This document shows positions 51,605 through 57,660 of a stretch of DNA of 57,660 bases, piece after piece. This stretch comes from an uncultured Eggerthellaceae bacterium (GTDB lineage: Bacteria > Actinomycetota > Coriobacteriia > Coriobacteriales > Eggerthellaceae). Under the pieces are notes generated by a model. It was not told the origin of the DNA, did no database searches, and saw nothing but the letters and a program-made list of their open reading frames with translations. The stretch's first letter is position 1, and each line of letters begins with the position of its first letter. The DNA lies in contig CAKTVK010000001.1 of the NCBI GenBank assembly GCA_934623455.1, positions 1 through 57,660 of the forward strand, written 5' to 3'. Position numbers and translations under genes: made by a program.

Positions 51605-52813
51605 ATGGAGAGGGAAATGCCTAAGATAGTTTGTTTGGGTGACGCGTGCTGTGGCTGTGGCGCGTGCGTCGCGAAGTGCCCGAAGGGCTGCATAGAGATG
51701 AGGCCGGACTGGTGCGGGTTTCTGCATCCCGCAGTCGACGAGGAATCTTGCGTCAGATGCGACGCGTGCAACGCCGCGTGCCCAGCAATGGCCGAACGGC
51801 AGGAAGATGGGCTTGAAGGCGTTATCTGGGCGAAGTCCAAGGATATCACCGAAAGGCTCAACTCCTCCTCGGGCGGCGTTTTCGCGCTGCTTGCACATGA
51901 TGTGCTGGAGGCCGACGGCGTCGTGTGCGGCGCCGCTTGGGCCGATGGCTGCAAGCATGTGAGGCACGTGCTCGTGGACTCCGAAGGCGGGCTCGACTCC
52001 GTCATGCGCTCCAAGTACGTGCAGAGCTCGGTGGGCCGCGAGGTCTACGAGGGCGTGCGTGCGGCGCTTCGGGCCGGCAGGCGCGTGCTATTCGCGGGCA
52101 CGGCGTGCCAGGTGGCGGGCATGAGGGCGTACCTGGGAAAGCTCGCCGACTCCGACGGCTTCCTGACGGTTGACGTCATCTGCCACGGAGTCCCCTCGCC
52201 GCTCCTATGGGAGAGGTGGGCCGAGTACAAGGAAGGCTGCGCGAATGCGCCGCTTCGCGGCGTGAATATGCGGAGTAAGACAACCGGATGGTTGTCTTAC
52301 TCCGCTATGTACGAGTACATAGCGGAGAAAGACGGCGCTCCCGTCTGCGACGGGAGCGTGTTCGGGGACGACTGGTACATGAAGGCGTTTCTGCAGAATG
52401 CGAGCCTTCGTAAGTCGTGCTTTTCGTGCCCCGTGAAGCGCTCGTGCGGCTCAGACGTCACCTTGGGCGACTTTTGGGGAATCCAGTCCGCCCACCCCGA
52501 GGTCGACTATGAGGGCGGCGTGTCCGCCGTGTTCGCCAACACGGCGAAGGGGCTCTCCGTCGTCGAGTCGCTGAAACCTCGGCTTGAATGGGGCAAGTCC
52601 TCGCTCGAGAAGGTGCTGCCGGGCAATTCCAGTTTACTGAGGTCCGTATCCCCTTATGAGGGTCGCGATGAGTTTATGTGTGATCTTGGGGCCAACGTGA
52701 GCATCGGCAGTCTAGAGGAGAAGTATGCGTTTAAGATAAAAGTTACGCTTAGTCAGCGGGTTCGCGGATTGTTGTCTAGAGTCAAACGTTGGCTTTTGGA
52801 AGATCATGGCTGA
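51605..52813 (+). CDS. Coenzyme F420 hydrogenase/dehydrogenase beta-type Fe-S protein
   Basis: A 402-residue protein with an N-terminal 2[4Fe-4S] ferredoxin region (CCGCGACVAKCPKG and CVRCDACNAACP) followed by the FrhB-type domain: SSGGVFALLAHDVLE, KYVQSSVGREVYEGV, VLFAGTACQVAGMRAYL, VDVICHGVPSPLLWERW and SCFSCPVKRSCGSDVTLGDFWG. Homologues are common in polysaccharide loci next to pyruvyltransferase genes; the reaction is unknown. The ATG at 51605 follows AGGGG. The sequence for NMRSKTTGWLSYSAMYEYIAEK lies in a double hairpin (52271-52327). The last 55 codons become less GC-rich. Confidence 0.88.
   Translation: MEREMPKIVCLGDACCGCGACVAKCPKGCIEMRPDWCGFLHPAVDEESCVRCDACNAACPAMAERQEDGLEGVIWAKSKDITERLNSSSGGVFALLAHDVLEADGVVCGAAWADGCKHVRHVLVDSEGGLDSVMRSKYVQSSVGREVYEGVRAALRAGRRVLFAGTACQVAGMRAYLGKLADSDGFLTVDVICHGVPSPLLWERWAEYKEGCANAPLRGVNMRSKTTGWLSYSAMYEYIAEKDGAPVCDGSVFGDDWYMKAFLQNASLRKSCFSCPVKRSCGSDVTLGDFWGIQSAHPEVDYEGGVSAVFANTAKGLSVVESLKPRLEWGKSSLEKVLPGNSSLLRSVSPYEGRDEFMCDLGANVSIGSLEEKYAFKIKVTLSQRVRGLLSRVKRWLLEDHG
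52271..52327. repeat. Perfect double hairpin with X-X'-X architecture inside the F420-like gene
   Basis: Hairpin 1: CGGAGTAAGACAACC (52271-52285), loop GGAT, perfect complement 52290-52304 (15 bp). Hairpin 2: CTCCGCTATGTAC (52300-52312), loop GA, perfect complement 52315-52327 (13 bp). The inverted CTCCG core is shared and flanked by CGGAG on both sides, the same design as at 48419-48486. Again the segment is AT-richer than its surroundings. Confidence 0.95.
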
Positions 52814-53505
52814 TGGCAAGCATAATCAGCCAGCCAATTCACTGCAATTGGCGTTGCCTGGTGGTTTTCGTGTTTAAATGCTTAAGGCTCTATTGGAACG
52901 AAAACGGGGCAGATTCAGATTCATGGGGGCGCGCCTCACCGTGCTGTCGCTGCATCCCGTCGCGGCCGCGACGTCCGCAGGCGGCTGACCCATGGCCGAC
53001 ACCTCATGATCCCCGGTATCTGGTCATTATATGCCTCCTAGAAACGAAAACGGCACGGTCTTCCTTGCTGTGCCGTCGCCGATTTTAGAAGCGCGCGTAT
53101 CGGTCGTGCGCCTGATGCATTTGAGTTATCGGGGGTTGGTCATTTGAATTGTTACGGTGGACGCATATCGACGTTGAACGTAGGAAAGGGTATCTGGACG
53201 AGTCGTCATTCTTGTCTGTCCCTAAACTCGTGTAGTGTCTGACAGCGAATCATATGCTTTCAGCGGGCCTTACGAATGTTGCCTAGCTCTTCCGGATGAA
53301 TATCTTTCGTCTGGGAAGGCTGGTTAATCATCTGTTTTCAGAGCGCCGAATGCCGTTCTGTACGTTCTGGCTTATGGTAGGGCGAATAAGCAATCCTCCT
53401 ATGGTTTGTCGATAGATATTTGGCCGCACATCGGATATTGCGAGCCACCTTCATCGTTCTGACATATAATAATCTCTCCAAAAAATATGAGGAGGTGAGC
53501 CGGTC
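52814..53505. other. Long intergenic region without a recognisable gene
   Basis: The 692 bases between the polysaccharide locus and the AAA-protease pair contain no supported gene. ACGGCAC (from about 53,050) and GTGCCGT (near 53,070) form a 7-bp stem around AGCAAGGAAGACC, with A-rich bases on the left side, so it would terminate on the minus strand if at all. A TATAAT at 53466-53471 lies 35 bases upstream of the next start and may be its -10 element. The region probably marks the end of the exchanged block. Confidence 0.5.
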
Positions 53506-54483
53506 ATGGCCACGAACGATCAGGTAAAGCAACTGGCAAAGGCCTACCTGGACGCGAATGACGACGCGTTCAGGACCGGCTTGCTCCAGATTGGCGCGGC
53601 GGAGGCCAAGAAGGGCCATACATCGGCGGCCCGCGAGATGAAGGAACTCGCAGACCGGATAAAGGGGCGTCCGCGGGGCAAGATACTCAATCTGGGCTTG
53701 GTGGATGGGCTTTTCCAGGTTAGCCACCCCAACACGAGACTCGACGAGCTTATCGTATCGGATGCCGTGAAGGACAAACTTCGTCGAATCGTCGACGAAT
53801 ATCGCAACCGCGGCAAGCTCGCCGCGTACGGCTATGCCAACCGCAGGCGTATCCTGCTCGAGGGTGCCCCGGGTACCGGCAAGACCATGACGGCCTCGGT
53901 GATTGCCTCCGAGCTGGGCATGACGCTCTACATCGTGCAGATGGACAAGCTCATAACCAAGTACATGGGCGAGACGAGCGTGAAGCTCCGCCAGATATTC
54001 GATGCCATCCAGCACAACGTCGGCGTGTACCTGTTTGACGAGTTCGATGCCATCGGCGCCGACAGGGGACTGGACAACGAGGTCGGCGAGATGCGGCGTA
54101 TTCTGAACTCGTTCCTACAGTTCATCGAGGCGGACAGCTCCGAAAGCATCGTCATAGCCGCGACCAACAACAAGCAGATGCTCGACCGCGCTCTGTTCCG
54201 CAGGTTCGACGACGTGCTCCACTACGGCCTTCCCACGGCCGAGGAGGCGGGCATGATCGCCGAGTCCGTCATTGGCGGGTACGATACCAAGTTTTTTGCA
54301 TCCGACAAGCTTTCGGAGAGGCTCGCGCGGCTCTGCCAGGCCGAAATCGTGGGCGTATGCCGGGACGCCATAAAGGATGCCCTGCTCTCCGGTGGGCCCG
54401 TGACCAACGAGGGCGTGCTCGCTCTGTGCGATGAGCGTCTGGGCATCTACGGTCCCTCCGACACCGAGAAGCTGGCCGGCTAA
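53506..54483 (+). CDS. ietA: AAA ATPase of an IetAS-type system
   Basis: A 325-residue AAA ATPase: Walker A EGAPGTGKT (residues 119-127), Walker B VYLFDEFD (174-181), sensor IAATNN (217-222) and the arginine-finger segment FRRFDD (231-236). The N-terminal 75 residues form a small helical domain. The stop is followed at once by the ATG of a subtilisin-like protease gene. In Agrobacterium the ietA/ietS pair stabilises plasmids as a toxin-antitoxin system, and ATPase-subtilase pairs have been reported as anti-phage systems. AGGAGGTGA is an excellent ribosome site. Symbol given by gene pairing, not alignment. Confidence 0.8.
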   Translation: MATNDQVKQLAKAYLDANDDAFRTGLLQIGAAEAKKGHTSAAREMKELADRIKGRPRGKILNLGLVDGLFQVSHPNTRLDELIVSDAVKDKLRRIVDEYRNRGKLAAYGYANRRRILLEGAPGTGKTMTASVIASELGMTLYIVQMDKLITKYMGETSVKLRQIFDAIQHNVGVYLFDEFDAIGADRGLDNEVGEMRRILNSFLQFIEADSSESIVIAATNNKQMLDRALFRRFDDVLHYGLPTAEEAGMIAESVIGGYDTKFFASDKLSERLARLCQAEIVGVCRDAIKDALLSGGPVTNEGVLALCDERLGIYGPSDTEKLAG

Positions 54484-56943
54484 ATGGGGAAGCCGAACAT
54501 CGTCCTGTCGATAGAGCCGACATCCCGTCCCTTCGCGCCCGTCGGCGGTGGCGGTGACGCGAAGAGGGCGAAGCGTTCCGTTGCTGAGCATGCCGCGAAG
54601 CTGAGCGCCGAGCTCGCCCATGCTGCTGCTGAAGACAAAGCCGCCGAGGCAAGGGGCGGTTCATACCTCACCTTCACGAGCGCCGAGGGCTTCGACCTCG
54701 AGGTCGACAGCTTGGAGAACAAGCCCGGCAAGATCGTTGTGCTGAATTCGTCTCGCGACGAGAAGAGCGGCGTGATGACGGCGACGGTCTTTGTACCCAC
54801 GAAGAAATCCGAGTTCTTCAGTGACCGAGTTGCGCAGTATGGCGACCCTGCACAGAAGACAAAGAAGGGCAAACCCAAGAACGAGAAGCTTGTCGAGAGC
54901 ATCGAAGCTGTCAAGAAAGCAAGCGTTAGGGATTTGTGGGACGGTCCAGCCGACGAGTTCCCCGGTGCGCTTCCCAAATGGTGCGAGCTTTGGCTCGACG
55001 TGTTTGCTGTGGAGTATGCCGAGCTCAACCTCCGTCTCGAACGCGCGTGCCACGAAATCGGCATCACTCTTTCGAAGGAAGAGCTTGTTTTCCCTGAGGT
55101 GGCCGTGCGCATGCTCAGGGCCGACGGATCGGGCCTGCAGAGACTGTTCGACGATGTGGGGTACATTGAGTCCATTCGGCCCTGCGGCATCCCCGTTTCC
55201 GAGATAACCAACCTCGACGCCAGGAGCCAGAGGGAGTTCGTCAACGACATGGCCGACCGCCTATCTACCGAATTGGGCGATACATCGGTGTGCGTTCTCG
55301 ACTCCGGAGTGAATCGGGCGCACCCGCTTCTGGCCCCGGTCGTTGACGACGAATCAGTGTTGTCGGCAGACCCTGCGTGGTCTGGCCTGGACGTCAACGG
55401 CCACGGAACGGAGATGGCGGGCGTTGCCGCCCATGGCGATTTGAGGCGGCACTTCGAATCCAGAGATGGGTTCCTCGCTCGTCATGCGGTCGAATCGGTC
55501 GAGATACTGCCGCCCAAAGGCGAGAACGAGGAGCACTTGTATGGGGCCATCACCCACGACGCCGTTTACGTTGCGGAAATCGAGCGTCCAGCCCGAAGGC
55601 GCGCGTTCTGCATGGCGGTCACCGAGGGAAAGGAGCATGAAGACGGCAGGCCCTCCGCATGGTCGGCCGAAATCGATAGCCTCGCTTCGGGGGCCGGAGA
55701 AGACGATGATGGAAAACGTCTTTTCCTCATCAGTGCCGGTAATATTCAACCCTCGGAATTCAGGAATATGGATTCTTATGCAGAGTGCAACATGATGCAC
55801 TCTGTCCAGAGCCCCGCCGAGGCGTGGAACGCGCTGACAGTCGGCGCGTACGTAGGCGACGACGCCCGCATTGTTGAGCGTGGTGCCGAGGGGTGGCATG
55901 CCGCCGTCGAGCCCGGATCGCTGGCGCCTCACAGTAGAACTTCCGTCTTGTGGGATGGCTCGTGGCCCATCAAACCCGAGATATGCCTCGTTGGCGGCAA
56001 TGTTGCGGCAGATGGTTTCGGCAATCATATGGATGTCGACGACCTTGGCGTGCTTACCACGAGCAAGGATATCCCTCGATTCTATTTCGATGCTCTTCAT
56101 GCGACAAGCGCCGCTACGGGATCAGCTTCTTGGATGGCTGCGGAAGTCATGCGCGCGAATCCCAGTTTGTGGCCCGAGACCGTGAGGGCGCTGCTTGTGC
56201 ACTCCGCTCGTTGGACCGACCAAATGAAGAAAGACTTCCTTTCCGATGGCGATTCGACCAAAACGGGCCGGAGGAATCTGCTGAGGTCGTGCGGGTGGGG
56301 CGTGCCGAGCCTCGAACGCGCATTGGAATCGCTGGACAACCGGGTGAACCTGATTGTCCAGAGGGAGATGACGCCTTTCACCGAGGACGGCAAGCTCAAT
56401 GAGATGCACCTTTACGAGCTGCCCTGGCCACAGGAGGAACTGCTCAAGTTAGCGGACAAACAGGCGGAACTGCGCGTGACGCTTTCATATTTTGTGGAGC
56501 CCAACCCCAGCGCCAGGGGGCGATCGACGAAGTTCCAATACCAGTCCTTGGGGCTCAGGTTCCAGGTGAACGGCAGCACCCAGACGGCCGATGACCTTCT
56601 GAGGTCGGTCAACAAGAAGGCCCGGGATGAAGCCGGAGGCGACAACGGCGGCAACAACGGATCTGTGGATTGGTATCTGGGCCAGCAAATGCGAGATGTC
56701 GGGTCCATCCACAGCGATTTCAAGGTCATGAGCGCCGCTGAGCTCGCAAACGCGCGGTACATAGCGGTTTACCCCGTCGGAGGTTGGTGGTCGCATCGCC
56801 TGGCCCTGAGAAAAGCCGGATGCACGGTGCGCTATTCGCTCGTCGTTTCCATCGAGACACCAGGCGTCGAAGCCGACCTGTATACTGAGATCGTCAGCAA
56901 AATTCCTGTTTCCATTGCGACGCCTGTTCCCAGGCTGGCTTGA
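54484..56943 (+). CDS. ietS: Subtilisin-like (S8) serine protease of an IetAS-type system
   Basis: An 819-residue protein. The catalytic triad is visible as Asp273 (VCVLDSGVNRAHP), His307 (NGHGTEMAGVAAHG) and Ser542 (HATSAATGSASWMAA), with oxyanion Asn420 (ISAGN). About 260 residues precede the protease domain (a helical, substrate- or ATPase-binding region) and about 250 follow (beta-rich). There is no signal peptide, so it acts inside the cell, unlike most secreted subtilases. The ATG directly follows the ATPase stop. Likely toxin or effector with the ATPase as regulator; inferred from the known IetA/IetS pair. Confidence 0.82.
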   Translation: MGKPNIVLSIEPTSRPFAPVGGGGDAKRAKRSVAEHAAKLSAELAHAAAEDKAAEARGGSYLTFTSAEGFDLEVDSLENKPGKIVVLNSSRDEKSGVMTATVFVPTKKSEFFSDRVAQYGDPAQKTKKGKPKNEKLVESIEAVKKASVRDLWDGPADEFPGALPKWCELWLDVFAVEYAELNLRLERACHEIGITLSKEELVFPEVAVRMLRADGSGLQRLFDDVGYIESIRPCGIPVSEITNLDARSQREFVNDMADRLSTELGDTSVCVLDSGVNRAHPLLAPVVDDESVLSADPAWSGLDVNGHGTEMAGVAAHGDLRRHFESRDGFLARHAVESVEILPPKGENEEHLYGAITHDAVYVAEIERPARRRAFCMAVTEGKEHEDGRPSAWSAEIDSLASGAGEDDDGKRLFLISAGNIQPSEFRNMDSYAECNMMHSVQSPAEAWNALTVGAYVGDDARIVERGAEGWHAAVEPGSLAPHSRTSVLWDGSWPIKPEICLVGGNVAADGFGNHMDVDDLGVLTTSKDIPRFYFDALHATSAATGSASWMAAEVMRANPSLWPETVRALLVHSARWTDQMKKDFLSDGDSTKTGRRNLLRSCGWGVPSLERALESLDNRVNLIVQREMTPFTEDGKLNEMHLYELPWPQEELLKLADKQAELRVTLSYFVEPNPSARGRSTKFQYQSLGLRFQVNGSTQTADDLLRSVNKKARDEAGGDNGGNNGSVDWYLGQQMRDVGSIHSDFKVMSAAELANARYIAVYPVGGWWSHRLALRKAGCTVRYSLVVSIETPGVEADLYTEIVSKIPVSIATPVPRLA

Positions 56944-57027
56944 TAGAGCTCGCTCCTTGAGTCCGCTACGCCGCTTGACCGTTTCCGCGGGCTCGGCGGC
57001 GTTGTTTCAGACGAGTGGGAGGAACTT

Positions 57028-57588
57028 GTGGTTAAGAACTTTTTTGTTGTATGCGGAGTTTGCGGTTGCGCCTATCGGATACGCGTGCAGGCGGGATACG
57101 TGAACAACTACTCGGCGAGCTTTCACTGCACGCAATGCGGCAACAGGATAGACGGGGCGGTTCATCTTGACCCGAGCTGCGCCCTGGTTGATTTCAGACT
57201 GGGCGACGGCTCTGTTGCCTCATTGACCGATAGCGCGGAAAACGTTCGTGCTCTGGTGGAGCTTTCCGGAGAGTTGCCCTCGTTCAAGATGAGCTCTGCC
57301 GACTGTGGGTGCATGATAAGTCCTTATATGCGGGCTGCAAGTGTGTTCAGATTCGATGAGCTCAAAGAGCATATAAGCGAATTGGAGTTCTGCCTCGACT
57401 ATTACCGCACCGATTGGTCGACGGTAAGAACCGCCCTTCAGCTTTTCAACGACGAAAACGACGGCTTTGCTGCGGAGATGCTTTTGCGATGCGAGAAGAA
57501 GCTGCTCGAGGAAGACTGCAGCGAGCGGCCATTGCTGAACCGCATCTACTGTTTTTCGTGGACCGGGCTTCCTATGGTTGCCGAGTAA
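57028..57588 (+). CDS. Zinc-ribbon protein of unknown function
   Basis: A 186-residue protein starting with CGVCGCAYRIRVQAG and FHCTQCGNRID, i.e. two Cys pairs that make a zinc ribbon in the first 45 residues. The remainder has no recognised fold; a helical segment (ELEFCLDYYRTDWSTVRTAL) precedes an acidic, Cys-containing end. GGGAGG lies 5 bases before the GTG at 57028. It lies 84 bp after the protease gene and before a shared terminator, so it could be a third component of the ATPase-protease system or an adaptor. Nothing in the sequence proves this. Confidence 0.65.
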   Translation: MVKNFFVVCGVCGCAYRIRVQAGYVNNYSASFHCTQCGNRIDGAVHLDPSCALVDFRLGDGSVASLTDSAENVRALVELSGELPSFKMSSADCGCMISPYMRAASVFRFDELKEHISELEFCLDYYRTDWSTVRTALQLFNDENDGFAAEMLLRCEKKLLEEDCSERPLLNRIYCFSWTGLPMVAE

Positions 57589-57619
57589 ACGTCAAAACAA
57601 CCGCGTAGGATAGATAATC

Positions 57620-57652
57620 GGACCCCTCCCGAGTGTATTTCGGGAGGGGTCC
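57620..57652 (+). terminator. Strong hairpin terminator of the AAA-protease-zinc ribbon operon
   Basis: GGACCCCTCCCGA (57620-57632) pairs perfectly with TCGGGAGGGGTCC (57640-57652) around a 7-base loop. The sequence then reads TGCCATTT to the end of the window, a weak T tail. It follows the zinc-ribbon stop by 31 bases. Confidence 0.8.
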
Positions 57653-57660
57653 TGCCATTT

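Noticed and set aside
50060..51967. A 635-residue minus-strand open frame opposite the flippase and F420-like genes
   Set aside because: It is a shadow of the strongly GC-biased plus-strand genes; composition is Arg/His/Glu-rich with no domain, and both plus-strand genes have clear motifs.
53045..53080. A stem in the long intergenic region as the terminator of the polysaccharide operon
   Set aside because: The T-rich side faces the minus strand, so it would not terminate plus-strand transcription well; no minus-strand gene needs it.

Overview
The window reads as chromosomal DNA of a strictly anaerobic, moderately GC-rich actinobacterium. The best guess is class Coriobacteriia, family Eggerthellaceae. 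This is inferred from gene content: a Tat-exported DMSO-reductase-family enzyme with its own TorD chaperone, an archaeal-type DNA topoisomerase I, type III glutamine synthetase, LL-diaminopimelate aminotransferase, FAD-dependent ThyX, and several radical SAM proteins. No rRNA, tRNA, CRISPR array, integrase or intact insertion sequence was recognised.

Layout. 1-7.1 kb: the 3' part of an SPFH protein, then a molybdenum respiratory module (membrane anchor, catalytic subunit, four-cluster Fe-S subunit, terminator, TorD-type chaperone, radical SAM protein). 7.3-14.9 kb: housekeeping genes (uppP, UvrD/PcrA helicase, a P-loop NTPase, a methyltransferase, thyX, a DUF1385 membrane protein). 14.9-17.3 kb: a minus-strand island with a DUF4143 ATPase preceded by three 33-bp-spaced repeats, and a Fic protein. 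17.7-30.1 kb: one long plus-strand run with tight spacing (topA, two-subunit fumarase, tmk, holB, ricT, pncB, degV-like, a dehydrogenase-like protein with a His/Asp-rich tail, a radical SAM protein). 30.2-36.1 kb: a minus-strand amino-acid/purine group in transcription order glnN, dapF, dapL, purF, with a REP-like inverted repeat pair between dapL and purF. 36.1-37.8 kb: a scar region with an ABC-transporter remnant, a 31-bp inverted repeat pair and a small toxin-antitoxin-like module between 37-bp direct repeats.

37.9-52.8 kb is a Wzx/Wzy-type surface polysaccharide locus. It starts with a rare fusion of a WecA-type phosphoglycosyltransferase and a WbuB-like glycosyltransferase. The three UDP-N-acetyl-L-fucosamine enzymes (CapE/F/G = FnlA/B/C) follow, then glycosyltransferases, an acetyltransferase with a G9 tract, the polymerase Wzy, a pyruvyltransferase-family protein, the flippase Wzx and an F420-hydrogenase-beta-like protein. 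Codon usage switches abruptly inside wecB (about 43,030) and inside the pyruvyltransferase gene (about 49,625), pointing to recombinational mosaicism. Three genes in the high-GC segments carry long hairpins inside coding sequence with one unusual shared architecture (X, inverted X, X). These are the most surprising structures in the window.

53.5-57.6 kb: an AAA ATPase directly followed by a subtilisin-like protease, matching the IetAS plasmid-stability/anti-phage type of system, then a zinc-ribbon protein and a strong terminator.
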